From contig OY294068.1 in NCBI GenBank assembly GCA_958510875.1, forward strand, positions 83,920,116 through 83,984,115: a DNA stretch of 64,000 nucleotides, given 5' to 3'. The DNA comes from Endomychus coccineus (taxonomy: Eukaryota; Arthropoda; Insecta; Coleoptera; Endomychidae). The notes under the pieces are model-generated. The model was given only the letters and a program-made list of their open reading frames with translations. It was not told the origin of the DNA and made no database searches. Positions 1 to 12,225 of this stretch are shown one piece after another. Position 1 is the first letter of the stretch. Every line of letters begins with the position of its first letter. The translations under genes and the position numbers were made by a program.

Positions 1-1260
1 TCATATCCAAAAGAAAACGATCTCTGTTGGATGTTGAATGAAATTAACTTCACTTTATACTAAAGACGAAAATGATTGATAATGTAGAGTTATGATACGG
101 CGAATAACCTTTTCTGAAGAAAGATCCTGTCAAACTAAGCCAGTAACATCCGTGTCGTGAAAATAACGACACGGCTGTGTGAAATATTACTAGAAGTGAG
201 TAAAGGATCCAGAAAATCTCTCAGGGATGACCAATTTTTTTCAATTAGCGGAAGTCATTCCTGCCATGTTGAATAAACTAAACGAAAAAATTATGCTATC
301 AATTAAATAAAGATTAGAAGGAATTATTGAGAGGATATTTGGGATAAGCAGCAAAACTAGTTTTTCTGATGCGGCAGAAGCACGAGCAGATTTTTTAACA
401 GTGATTATAGTATTTATAGTTCTGGTTACATTATAGTAGCATTATCGAGTTTAATCGACGGTTCTATGAAGATGTAAATCAAGTCAAAACTTTCGTCCAA
501 TCCAAGACCTTGCATTCGGTTCCTTAGTCAAGTTTAGATCTGGCAAAGGAACCAGATAAACACTCCGTCTTATTCAATTTATAGAACTAAACACGTTACA
601 CTTCTTCTTTCGCTCATCTACATGAAATACGCATAATAATTTAATACGAAAATATTTTACTATGACGTTACGCGAATTTTTTTCTGAGCTGCAGTGTCGT
701 CCACTGATTACTAAATTGTCGAGAATTGGTAATGATTCTTGACCCAGGTATGAATTATATATAAATTCTCGGAAAATAGATCCCACTAACACATATGCTT
801 ATTATTTTCGTCTTCACGTACGTTTCTGTCTCACGACCATCATCAGAAGACGTATCAATGTCTGGAACAGGATTTCTTAAGACTAATTGTATCAAGCACA
901 AAGTGTCCTCATTGCACCAATTTCAATTTAGAATACCCTCATCGCCAAAACAAATAAAAACACGAGTCATCGAAATTGTAACACAATTGTAATTGTAACA
1001 GTGGTTTAAGTATATGAATATGTATCAATGATCCACTGTTCATCAATTTTCTTATAAAATACGTCATTCCAAGCAATGTTTGAATACGGCTGGAACCGAC
1101 AAATATAGCGCTCCAGTATACACTTTCGAAACAGATGTCAAAGATTTATGAAGTAGTAGAAAAAGATTATTGGATCTCATTAGAAATATTGCTATTTGAG
1201 CATTCTACCTGAAATATTCTTTTAACATTATAAAATCGAATGTAGGAATTTGCAAGGGTT
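1..1260. other. No recognisable gene
   Basis: AT-rich sequence with only short open frames (65-72 codons) that resemble nothing I know. It may be host intergenic or intronic DNA. Confidence 0.5.
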
Positions 1261-1735
1261 TTAATTAATTAAATTAGTACAAATCTGACTTAATGTATGA
1301 ACATCTGCTCTACGATTTACAGAATTGCAGTCCCGTTTTATGTCAATCATTTCCAGAATAGATAATTTTATAATAATTGGTTTCTTCAGTTGAAATATCA
1401 ACATTTTTGTAACCGAATGATTGTTATAATCAAAACAATATTTGGTGAGGGCAGTGGAATTATCAAAGGTTCCGTTTCTAGTACTGTACTTATGGCCATA
1501 CATTCTTTTTTGTAAATATTGCTTAGAGATTCCTATATAAGTTTCATCGCATTCTGAACAATTCAATTTGTATACTGTGTCTTTTTGTTTATCTTCAGGT
1601 ATTAGATTTGAAAAATATTCACCAACACAGTTAGTAGGTTTAAGCGCAATATTTATTATATCATACTGTTTTGAATATTTCTTAATTTTCTCTAAGATCT
1701 CCGGAATGTATGGTGAATAAAGAAGATTATTTTAT
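1261..1735 (-). pseudogene. Penelope-like element, GIY-YIG endonuclease end
   Basis: The minus-strand frame reads through a GIY-YIG endonuclease domain of the type at the C-terminus of Penelope-like retroelements. Visible are VYKLNCSECDETYIG (the GIY-YIG strand pair, with TYIG as the second half), a Q-K-R-M helix, a STALTKY segment, and the C-terminal pattern of a Glu in LEM followed by NSVNRRAD. In the family this endonuclease nicks target DNA to prime reverse transcription. The reading frame continues upstream to about 1735 with SPYIPEILEKIKK, the usual linker between RT and endonuclease. No RT domain is found further upstream, so this is a truncated copy. The open frame over the endonuclease suggests moderate age. 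Confidence 0.75.
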
Positions 1736-2439
1736 AGTGTGAATAATTACGAAAGTCAACCTGGCAGCGGTGTCAGTATGAAACATAGAGTTATGAAATA
1801 CTTTATGTCGAGCATATGGATGAATTTTCAATGTAACGTAGAGCATAATTTAATGTCTTCATTAGCGGTTTCTAAATCATTTCCAATATATTTTCCGTTC
1901 CTACAATCATTTACAAACGCATGACTGTTCGAAAGTTATTTTGCTAACAAAAGTTAGAGAAGTCACGTGATTAATTGATTACAGCTTTTTCGATAATATT
2001 TCCAGAACAAGAGTGTATATGAAGAAAATTTTCCGAAGATATCATTCCAAAGCCTAGAACAAATTTTCGTTAGCAAATGTCTTGAGAATGGAATGGATAA
2101 AATTGTTGCAATCTAAATCTTATAAGGGAATACCATGATTCTTTCAAGTATTGAACAACTATCAATATTATAATTCGAAATAAAACAGCGTAAGTGAATG
2201 TCGAGTGAGAGACAAAATTTTATTACTTCCCGAATACCTGATATAGGAGACAGCAACACATATATTATTTACGCAATAATCTAGATTTCGAAATTTTTTC
2301 TGCGAGATGATTTATTTGCATCTGACTGAATCGTTTTCGTGCGCGTCCTTGAACAAGATAACATGAACGGTTATCAACAGCTCGTTATTATAACTTGAGA
2401 AGACCTTAACAACACAATATGACGATATGGATTGTTTTA
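1736..2439. other. No recognisable gene
   Basis: Non-coding, AT-rich, with no repeat structure I could see. Confidence 0.4.
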
Positions 2440-3668
2440 CTTATAGTTCAAGCAATAGACGACGGCCTAATGTTAAATTTGCAGAAATTAATACTTGAAG
2501 AAAAAAATGATCGTATAGGAAATTAAATTTAAAGGTGAGTTCATGCAACTTGATCCGAAATGGCGAACATAACCTAAAAAATTGGCGAAGTTGCAAAATG
2601 TGGTTTTTCTCAAATAAGTAAAAAACTATAGCTCGGATCGGAAGAAAATAAGTGAAAAAGTTGTAGGTATCAAATAGAGCTATTAATTTGCTTCCATAAT
2701 AATTATCGATATCTTTCATATTTTTCGAGTTATATTGAAAAAACCGTTAAAATCGGGGTATCGAGAAATCGTTAACTATTACGTTTACATTCCTGCTATC
2801 AGCTGTACGTATAGTCCATGACATGTTTGGTAAGCGATTTTTTTTTAAATTTAAAATATCGATTATTTTTCGAGATATATCGATTTTTCGGAAAAAGGCG
2901 CTCTCATAAATAGATATTCTCAGCAGATGATGCTAGAGTAACGATTGTGGGCTCATTTTCTTCTTGAAGAGTTGTGCTATAATGTTATTGAAGAAATATA
3001 GCAATTTTCTGAATTTTAAGGGTGAAAAAATGAACATGTTTTTTCAGCCTGTCTTACAATTCTTATTTTAGGGAAATGTCTTTGACTGAAATCGATTCCT
3101 GAAATATTTCACGAATTATCAAAAACATTTTTCATCTACGGCCTTCTGGACCGGAGATAATTTTATTTCAAAAAAATCTGTAAGCCGCAATGAACAATTT
3201 ACAGAATTGTGCTTTATGAATGATCCAAGCTCTGGCAGCCGCGTACGCTTCACTTTGTTACTCAATTTCCAATACTATGAATCAATAAAACATATCTTGG
3301 TATTTTTTTATTGAAAATGTAGGTATTTAACATTAACACCTATAACGTGCACTTCTGTACAAATTTTATTGCGTCTTACAGATTGTTTTGAGATAAAAAA
3401 ATATGAAAGATATCGATCATTGTCATGGGAGCAAATCGATAGATCTATTTGATACCTACAACTTTATCATTCAACTTTTTTCAATCTGAGCTATAGTTTT
3501 TCACCTGTTTTTGAAACTTTGCCAATTTTTTAGGTTATGTTCGCCATTTCGGATCGAGTTGCATGAAACAGGAACTCAACTTTAAATTCAATTTCCTATA
3601 CGCTCATATTTTTTTTCCCAGGTTATAATTTCTGCACGCACTTCTGTCTATTGCTTGGACTATTATAG
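2440..3668. mobile_element. Inverted-repeat (foldback/MITE-like) element
   Basis: Arms at about 2440-2726 and 3395-3668 are imperfect reverse complements. Matching outer ends read TATAGTTCAAGCAATAGAC on the left and the complement of GTCTATTGCTTGGACTAT on the right. The arms also share a run around AACATAACCTAAAAAATTGG and an inner run around GATATCTTTCATAT. The 670-bp centre has no long ORF and is rich in ATCGAT and CTCGAAAA words. The arms differ by many substitutions and small indels, so the copy is old. I saw no clear target duplication. The superfamily is not assignable from this copy alone. Confidence 0.7.
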
Positions 3669-3889
3669 AAAGGAAGGAAAGTAAGATATGGATTCACGTT
3701 GACCAGTGGAGTATCTTGAGTGAAGGAAAGACCACTGGCAATAAACGATTATGAGAAAGTGCCTAATAATAAATAGTTAGATATATACATACAATAAAAT
3801 TTCAAAACCATGTGTATTCAGAGTATGAAACTTACTTCCAAAACATTTCAATGTTAAAAATTATCACATAGCTTGAATACCTGAACTCG
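3669..3889. other. No recognisable gene
   Basis: Short spacer between the inverted-repeat element and the LINE 3' tail. Confidence 0.4.
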
Positions 3890-4620
3890 TTTATTTATTA
3901 TTCATTTATTAGAACAGTAGAACAATCAACAGACATAATGTGTCCAATAACAGATTGTTACAATATAAAAAGTACATATTTGAATGAAAGTATCAATAAT
4001 ATTAAGTGTATTTCGACATATATCATCTAAGGATACAATATTACATAGGATACATATACCTATAACATCCCGTCATCAGACAGTGGGATGAAACATAATA
4101 TGAATGACATTAGTTTTGAAGACTGTGAATGAATCGTGAAATATATCTAGGCTATTAGAGACCCGGTTGTATTCACCACACATTCGAGCAAGCGGACCGT
4201 GTAAACATAGATTCGTATTACTGCGCTTGATGTGAAAGAGATCGGTTGATCTTGTGGACACACTCCCAGCCCTTAAGCTTATCATTGTCAGCAGTTCAAA
4301 ATCACATTTGTGTCTTATTATTTTTCATCAAACATCCGTAACCTTTCTGGATAAGTGCCATGATCAGGCAGGTGATCATTCACTCTAAGAAACAGATAAC
4401 GAGTGAATCTTCTTTGTGTCGATTCCAACCGCTGAATGTATGTAATGTACGACGGAGACCATACAACACTGCTATAATCCAAATGAGATCTCACATAGGC
4501 AAAGTAAAGTTTTTTGAAGCTATCCACTGTTTCAAAGTGTTTACCAACCCCATCATATACTCATGTTTCATCATAGTTCCTGATCTAGCGAACATGAGTG
4601 ATAATAAGAACATGAAATGA
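3890..4620 (-). pseudogene. LINE 3' fragment (C-terminal reverse transcriptase tail)
   Basis: On the minus strand, 4527-4318 encodes the region just after the RT fingers/palm of CR1/Jockey-like LINEs: LYFAYVRSHLDYSSVVWSP, then RLESTQRRFTRYLFLRV and YPERLRMF. These are the standard S-x-L-x-Y-x-x-x-x-W and Q-R-R-F-x-R-Y signatures. The frame shifts and resumes at about 4270-4076 with the terminal TRSTDLF and YNRVSNSLDIF block. Below 3920 the minus strand ends in a T/A-rich simple tail (complement of TTTATTTATTATTCATTTATT), which fits a LINE 3' end. The catalytic RT domain is absent, so it is dead. Confidence 0.75.
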
Positions 4621-5439
4621 GAGTCTACATTAGAACTGAAACCCTGTGGAAATAGCAACTCTTTCGGCAATTTACGATTTGATAAAATCTGAAGTTATTT
4701 TCCTTGATCGAGTCCAATTTATCTGTAGTATGAGTTTAACAAGTTGTCGAATTCGTTCATCAAGTTAATACAGATTAACATGTGCCTTTTATTTATTGTT
4801 TCTACATTCCTATTCAAATAAGCATAATCATATCGTAAGAAATAATAAGGTCCAATGAAATAATGATTAGCTGTTATGTTTTCAAATAACAATAAATTTG
4901 CGTAACTTTGCTTTTGAAATATCAACTAGACAAGATAAAAAATTTACTTCACTAACAAGCGCAGTTGAAATACAGAATTTCATCAAGAATCGAAGGAAAA
5001 TATCTTATAAGTATCTGTTAATGACCATTATTCACTATCATTGCTATTATTTGGATGAATCGGGCTCCAGGGGCCCACTCAAAAGCCTTCAGGTAACCTC
5101 ACTCAGTCTATATAGTCAATTGTGATCCCCGTTTCCATTGAACTCCACATCTTCCATAAGCCTGGGTCCATTAATGCAGAAGAACCTACTACGGTCTCTG
5201 AGGCCAATGTCACTGCTCCAAAGCGGTCCATTAGGATATGATCAGGGGGTTTATTTACCTTCTAGCATAGCCTACATTTCTGAACCACATGGTGGCTCAT
5301 TTTCGATTGCTGATATCTCAAGTCCCCAGATTCGGTACAAATACTGGTAAGTACCCCAGTCTACCCTAATCTACCATCTACTGAGTTTGAAGGCTTCGGT
5401 GGCTCTTGCTTCGCTGGTTTTTTTTTCAGCAGAGGTTTC
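4621..5439. other. No recognisable gene
   Basis: Open frames on both strands here are short and unrecognised. From about 5060 the base composition becomes less AT-rich, like the LINE relic that follows, so part of this may be its 3' untranslated sequence. Confidence 0.35.
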
Positions 5440-6480
5440 GCCTGCTTACATTTCTCCACATCTATCCAGTTTTCGTGATGTTAGCTTTGGAACCATTTGT
5501 GGATACCTCATATTCGAGTGAGTTATGTATGTTACCGGTTCTGAAACTGTGAGAGTCTGCTTCGCATCCTCTCTGACCTTCTGAGTTGCCACTTCGTCGC
5601 CCTTAGACCGAGATGTCCTGAAACCCAATACAGGAACAAATGATTATTCTCTACAAATTCCTTCATGGCTTAACGAAATTCCGTTACCAGTCTAGATGTA
5701 ATTGTTGGAGCTTCCAGGGCCTCCAAGGCGTCTCTGCTATTCGGACAAGTGATTATCTGTTGTCATCTTTCATCTAGCTGTTTTGCAGCCTTTGCACTCT
5801 CAAGAATGACTTCCTCTCGGGCTGAAGAATGATGTATTTGCCCAGGAAGAACCTAACTTGATAATATCTGTACGCCATACACCTTGATTCCCGTCCGTCT
5901 GCGTAGCAAGGTACTATGAGGTACCTTGCCTTAGTCCAGTCTTTCCGTTGCATTATGAGCAATTTATACGGGACTCGAATTGAGTTTCTACCTGAATAAT
6001 AAATCCCTGCCAGGCTTTCTTGAACTGAGTTTCTATCTTCACCAGGGCGTGCTTAGATCCATATTATTACTTATGGCTCTCATTCACTGACCAGTAATAG
6101 TTGCATTGATCTTGATCGTCAAGTGCAGAGGTTTTTGGTTCTCAAAGTAGGCCAGGATTATATTATAGCACAATCCGTGTACACCAGCATTTAACTGTCC
6201 TAAGAGCCCTCTGGATCAGTTCCATTCAGACCGAGATAGCCATTATTCAGGCCAGAATCAAGAAGCCATCAGCATATACAATTCCGTAACATCCAAGTTT
6301 TTCGATTCCCTGATCCTCATACACTATGAGGCACCACATGAGGTGTGTTAAAAATCTCATCTTGAGCAGCCCTTTCTCACGTATTGGCATATTATATTAG
6401 GGACACATTTCACTAAGACTCCTGGGGTGCCATGCCGTGGTATTTCTTCTCGGATGGCCTCGGGCGGGATGACACTCTTA
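5440..6480 (-). pseudogene. R1/I-type LINE relic: reverse transcriptase and RNase H
   Basis: Reading the minus strand from 6480 down, with several frame changes, gives the end of an RT palm: RKGCSR, a WCLIVYED-like run, then YADG where the catalytic YADD is expected at about 6270. This is followed by an LRALRT-like segment. An RNase H domain lies below it: a YADGRES-like start (ancestral TDGS) near 5890, the SRDALEALEAP segment near 5720 and LFLYWVSGHLGL (the WVPGHSG motif) near 5620. RNase H attached to a LINE RT is typical of R1, I and related clades. Stops and shifts throughout show it is non-functional. Confidence 0.7.
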
Positions 6481-8998
6481 ATATTTACTGACTTCCATAC
6501 AATTTCTCATCAATTATGGATAATGAACAATCCACCTTCCCATTTGTCACATATGGATTATTTTTTCTATATTTCTCTTGATTCGACATAACAAAATTGT
6601 CATGTTGTTTGGATGGGTTAGTTGCATTCTTCTATCAGGTGGTTTTGCCACATTACGTTCCTCACAAAATGAAGAATTATTCGAGTATTTGAATTTCGTA
6701 TGAAATATCTAGTAAAACGAATAGTTTTGAAAAGAATCTGAATGAATCCAAATCCCAAAGATCGATTGAAAAGACAAATTGAGAAATTGTATCCTCCAAT
6801 TTTGTGAAGGTCATAACAACTTTCAAAAATCACAACCTTCATCAGATCATATTTAATTCACCGATCAAATTCCTTCAATTCTAGAACGTTCTTGAATATT
6901 TTGAGAATTATGTCCAAATCAGTACACATAGTCTTGACTTAGCCATCGGATAAAGCTACAACTCTATATTTCCGATTTATGTACAACATTCGTAGTTGAT
7001 GAGTTAATTCCATTTTGTAGGCGGCTGACATTGCCGTTTTGAAGTGGGGAGAACTCATTGGACTACGTTTTTGATGTCATGGCTAGATGAACTATAGCTT
7101 CAATTAACAATATTAAATCTTTTGATTTTTATTGGATGGATGTTTGTAATTGTAGCGACTTAGAGATGTAGTCCATATTCTAACCATATATTATTATATC
7201 CCCATCAATTCCTTCCCAGTATGACTTTAGTCTTCAACTGTATCATATAGAAGACTTATAGGGCTCGAATTAAACATGTCGTCGATGCAGATAGTACCAT
7301 CGTTAAGTCGTTGGTCGTGAATCAAAATAATTCCAAATTTCCGTACTGCACCAATTGTGATAAGTAACCGGTGATGAGTTATGAAGAATGGGAAGTACCC
7401 TCCTCCTTCAATATGATTCAAAATGGCAGAATTATTGATGTCAATCCAAGGGAGTTCTTTCATAATAGTTTTTCTCCATGCAGGAGAACAGCGGTTATCA
7501 ACATCAACTCGTTTTGAGACAGGTCTCATGTCTGCAAAGGAATGATCATTGATCTTTTTAAATGGGGAGTGTCTGTTTGAGAGTCTTGATTTACAAAATA
7601 GACAACATCTTTTCAATGTGTTTCACCACCCATTCGATGTTACAAATTGTATCTGCAGTTTCGACAGGTGAAATGTCATTGTCAAACGATAACGATAAGA
7701 TATGAACTCATAGTGGTCGTTTGATAATAACAGTATAACTGTCGAAACAGCAGTTACGGATTGTAACATTAAATTGCTGTAAAATATAATATAAATAGTA
7801 TTGTTTATTCCGTTTTGCAACAATAACTTTTTAGTGAAACAAAAACAACAATCACACTGGAAGAATTATGGAGTTGCTGTGGACAATAACACATTATGCA
7901 AAGTCTGAGCTAAAGACTGGACGGTCTTTTCTGATAATGATAGTGTTTTTGGCGGTTCGAATCAAAAAATGCAGTGATCTGTTGCAGTATTCCAACTCCA
8001 GGGTTCTCCAAAAAGTCTCAGAGATCAATTAATTCCAAGGACCGACTGAGAAACGGGCGATTCTTCTGCGTTTTTGTCAATATGTCTACCATGTTGATTT
8101 CCACACTGAAATACTCCTACACCATGCCGCCATCTGCATCATTGAAGACACATCCAGGGTATCTGGATAAATTGGCGTTTGACAACTCATCTGCCACCTC
8201 AAAATATTCCACTGCTGATAGAATTTATGACTCTGACATTAGACAATAGAACTGGAGTAAGATCTTCTTGGCGAGAGAAAAAATTACATTGTGGTGGATA
8301 TAGTATACAAACTTCCATCTCCACATGAATTTTGAAGGGAGAGGTAGTTCTCTCGTCCTAGGGGTATCACGGGTCCAACTAGATTCTGGAAATTTGAAGG
8401 GGGTGGTCTTCCACGTAGATCCATCTCCAACAAGAGAGCTTATAGGGTCTCAGTGAATTGGTATTTGAATGCAAATATCTGACTGCAGTGAATGAACTTA
8501 AACGGTGTCCGATCATATCGGAATGGAAGGCAATGACGTGGTCGTAGATCATGTGAAGCGGGGATCACGAATAGCTTATTTTGGATCAAAACGTATGGTC
8601 GACTCATCAACTTGTGTTGGAATCTCCTTCCCTTATTGAAATAGTATCATAAGGTGTGAACGAACGAACCAGAAAGGGATCAGTCGAAGCTCCCCCTGCA
8701 AGACTATTGAATGAACACATACACCTATCGATGATGATTTCGTATACGGGAAACTCAGAGTAGTAAAGGAAACAGCTCTTTATATCCTGGAGACCACTAT
8801 ATATCTATCAGTTGACAACTCTTGTGGCGGAAATAATTCAATGAATTGACTTTTGTTATGAGTATCAGTCATATATGTACTCTGGATTTGAGGCTAACAC
8901 CTAGTCCGTTCGAATGGGGCATATGATTGAGGAGTACTGAATAAGCCACATATAGTAGGATTATATGTATTACAGAAACAACTGCTACCATGATTACG
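6481..8998. other. Unassigned region with two modest open frames
   Basis: Minus-strand frame 7616-7227 (129 codons) and plus-strand frame 7974-8249 (91 codons) are the longest. Neither carries a motif I recognise. On the minus strand near 8100 a VEINMVDILTKTQ-like run faintly recalls the end of a Copia polyprotein, but the surrounding residues do not support it. I regard the region as decayed repeat DNA of unknown type. Confidence 0.3.
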
Positions 8999-9014
8999 AT
9001 AGAGAGAAAGAGAT

Positions 9015-9109
<95 letters not shown>
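8999..9109. repeat. (GA)n microsatellite
   Basis: About 110 bp of nearly pure AG dinucleotide, with a few A or T interruptions in its first 35 bp and perfect repetition after that. Open frames across it (Glu-Arg runs on plus, Ser-Leu runs on minus) are artefacts. Confidence 0.98.
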
Positions 9110-9112
<3 letters not shown>

Positions 9113-10704
9113 ATCGTTGCCACACTACTGGTGAAAATTATAAAACAAAGATGAAATTATGCATTGAAAGAATAACAAACACATTTTCGCAATCAATAGA
9201 TAGAGTTAAATTTGGCTTAGTTCGAAATGTGCTTATTATTTTTCCAATGCATTGTTTGGGTATGCCACCTGGCGTCTGTATGTTCAACAATATCCTCGTC
9301 ATTTGTTTGATACGCTTAAATACTTTGAAACAATTGTGAATAATTCTCTCAGTGGAACATCTATCTTCTGGTAGACGGCGTTTGAATCACTTGAAGCCTT
9401 AACTTTTCCAAATGGGGTTTTCTTTACCTCTGGCAGAGATGGACGAATAGTTCGTTTCACTGATCAGCTTGTGAAAGGAGCTTAACCGCTATCTACGACA
9501 GATAGACGTGTTGTCGCTGTTCGACCAAAATCAACATTAGTCTCAAGACCAAAATTGTAAGATTAATATTTTTAATCTTCTGTCTCTGTTTAGGATGAAT
9601 TCTCAGTTCTCATTGTGTCATACATTCATCTATTACATCTCTGTAGTAATGCTTTGGACAAAAATATTCTGGAAGAATCACGAAAAATTCTTCATTCGTA
9701 ATTAACGAATATTCGAAATATAAGCCTTCTGAATATATCTATTCATCAAAAAAATGGAGGAAGCCGTTAGTTTGTGATAATTTATCATATTGATAGAAGA
9801 AAACACTATACTCTGTTTTCATCTCATCACCGATTGTCGAAAATATTCACTGCCACTCGATGATATCAAGTGGTCCTCTGAGGGACGTTTTAGATATTTT
9901 TGATCGGCTGAGAGCTCGTCTCTCACTAACATTTCCATGCAGAAACTCGCTGTGAATAGACACATTTAGTATATTAAAGGAGTAGTTTCATTAGGTATAC
10001 TTTTAATCTACGATGTCGAATCGTCTTCAAATGCGTATGTGATAAATTTCAAATTAATTTAGCGCATCTTGAAGTTATTTTTATTTCGATTACATTTTTC
10101 AATAAAATGAATGATAAAATTCAACAAAATGAACGATATTTTCTTGCCTCAAATTAGGTAAAATATTCGAGGCTTCTGTCGGTAATTTATTACCACCAAA
10201 ATTCGCACCCCGAACTTTCATTAATTTGCATAAGGTTATGATGAAACTAATGACTGTTAGTCAATACCAACTTCTGGAAACACTAAAATACACTACAGTT
10301 CGCGTATCGTTATAGAAGTTATGAGCGCCACGGAATAGGAAATAGTTATTGATTATGTAAGGGGATTAATGAAAGTCTTTAATCCACGAGAAAAAATAGG
10401 CAATCGAGGCGCAGCCGAGAGTTAAATTTTTTCGAGAGGATCCAAGCTTTCAATTCCTGAATGTAATTCAACGTTTTATTCACGACCACGGCCAATATCG
10501 GTCAATTAAGAGAGTGAAAGCCGAGGGAGAGCAGGTGCAAAATTCTGGTTTTGGTAAACGTCAGATTCGACAAATTTATTTTGATCAAGAATATTAATTT
10601 TGAGCTGAAAACTAGAAAGTCTCAGAATTGTTTCTATGACATGCGTTTGTTTATTTGTCAAAAAGACCAAAACAATTCAACAATTTGCAAAATCGACAGA
10701 AAAA
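9110..10704. other. No recognisable gene
   Basis: AT-rich DNA with no coding signal I can support. The last few hundred bases may be the 5' flank of the Crypton-like relic that follows. Confidence 0.4.
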
Positions 10705-11535
10705 ATGAGTGAGAATGCTGAGAATTTCTTCATTCCAGCTAAAATCCAGCAAGAAGCAACATTACCTCTGTTAGCAGCGAAAAGCAAAAGTGTATAAGAG
10801 AAGAAATTGGTTGAATTCGACAACTGACGAAAAAAAATGACATAGGGGAAGGATTGATTACAGAAGAGGCGCTACTATCCTACTTTTCTAATGTGGATAA
10901 ACGGTTGCCGAATCAAGAAATTATAAGCCAAAGAAGGCAAAGATACTGGAGAAGAACCAAATCGAAGAATTTTTGAAAAAAGCACCGGATGAGAAATATT
11001 CACAAGTTAAGGTAGGAAATACACGATATTAATATTTAATTTCATACATTGAGCTTACTAGTTTGAACTCTCTACAAGTTGCAACGATCATGAGAGTCGC
11101 AGGTGCTTGTAGATGCAATGAATCAACCGTTTTGGATATCAGGCATGTCCAAGACCAAGGCAGCTACCTGTACGTACTTATTCTGGATACGAAAACAAAA
11201 ATTTCAAGAAGTTTCACGATCATGGAAGAAGCTTTTTCATTCAATGCTGTAGAAAAGTATCGGAAATAGATCAATCTGCGACTTAAAAATGCAGGTGGGA
11301 GATTTCAGTTGCGGTATGTGACTGGAAAATGTACTACACGAAATGTAGGCATCTACACAATTTCGAAAAACTTCTCAAAAGTGGTTTCATTTCTTGGGCT
11401 CCCTGATCCATGGCAACATTATTAGCAAATGCTGGTGGCGAAATTACCACTAACGAGCGTCACGGTGGTTGGAAATCGACTACGGTAGCGGAAACTAATA
11501 TTTAAGAATCACTGTCAAGCAAGATGTTCTGGAAA
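10705..11535 (+). pseudogene. Crypton-like tyrosine recombinase relic
   Basis: Pieces in several plus frames follow the order of the Crypton-type tyrosine recombinases common in insect genomes. The start MSENAENFFIPAKIQQEA at 10705 leads to an AAKSKSV segment. FLKKAPDEKYSQVK lies at about 10970-11012. After a roughly 50-bp break comes ATIMRVAGACRCNEST (the first catalytic Arg region), DTKTKISRSFTI, then RYVTGKCTTRNVGIYTISKNF. The end is RHGGWKSTTVAE at about 11460-11500. The segment carrying the second Arg (GHSFRR in relatives) is missing between LGLPDP and the ATLLANAGGE run. The position of the nucleophilic Tyr after HGGWKS...E reads Asn. Frameshifts plus loss of key residues make it inactive. 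Confidence 0.7.
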
Positions 11536-12084
11536 AATCCAGGTCCTACTTAATGTCGGCGAAGTTGTGGGCCCCTCCAGCCCTTCAGAAACTCCCTATC
11601 GAGTGAATTTGAACAATCTCGGTCAAAATGACAAGATCGTTCTTGAGGTGAATGTTGATCTGATATTAATAATAATTCTAAATTTTAAATGCTATAAAAT
11701 CGAAGCGTGGTATTATGAATTTTGATTTACTGCTGCATTAGAAGGCTTCTTATCCAGGGAAAATAGACGTATTAAACCTTCCTAATATAGTGATCGTGCA
11801 TAATAGTTTTTTACTATAAGTGATAAAAGAGACATTTTATTTTTTGAGAACGAAAGTTTGGGACACAACTCCAAAAGCGGAGCATCCCATTCCTTCGAAC
11901 AATATATAATCACTTTTAGTATATATTTCATACACTATTTTTCATACAAACACCATTGATCAAATCGACCCATATATTACGTTATAGAATTTACAAAATG
12001 ACGTTTTGAAATGCAATTGTTCCTGAATTTTATTTTTGCTAAGGTAATGAAAGATCGATCGTTTGTAACTTCAAACAAGTAACT
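11536..12084. other. No recognisable gene
   Basis: AT-rich spacer between two Crypton-like fragments. I see no further recombinase motifs in it. Confidence 0.4.
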
Positions 12085-12225
12085 TCAAAATTCATGACAT
12101 GAATAGTGATCAAGAAGACAATTTTCTCTAATGAAGCAACGTTCGAGATATTGCCTAGTGAGTCGAAGCAACAGTACGAATTTTCGTACAATCAGTTCTT
12201 GAGATGGTGTGATCTGAAACATGTT
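12085..12225 (+). pseudogene. Second Crypton-like fragment (N-terminal)
   Basis: A plus-strand run reads NEATFEILPSESKQQYEF followed by SYNQFLRWCDLKHV. This matches the N-terminal SAM-like/core-binding segment of the same Crypton-type recombinase family (LLP-x-K/S-S-K-x-x-Y-E ... Y-x-x-F-x-x-W). The similarity stops near 12225, where a small inverted sequence (GTGCTAAAA/TTTTAGCAC) begins. It lies 0.6 kb downstream of the other Crypton relic and represents a separate, shorter copy or a rearranged piece. Confidence 0.5.

Noticed and set aside
7970..8280. Copia-type polyprotein end on the minus strand
   Set aside because: Only one short run (DILTKTQ) fits; flanking residues do not match RNase H of Copia.
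8869..9339. Glu-Arg and Ser-Leu frames over 9.0 kb
   Set aside because: Produced by the (GA)n microsatellite.
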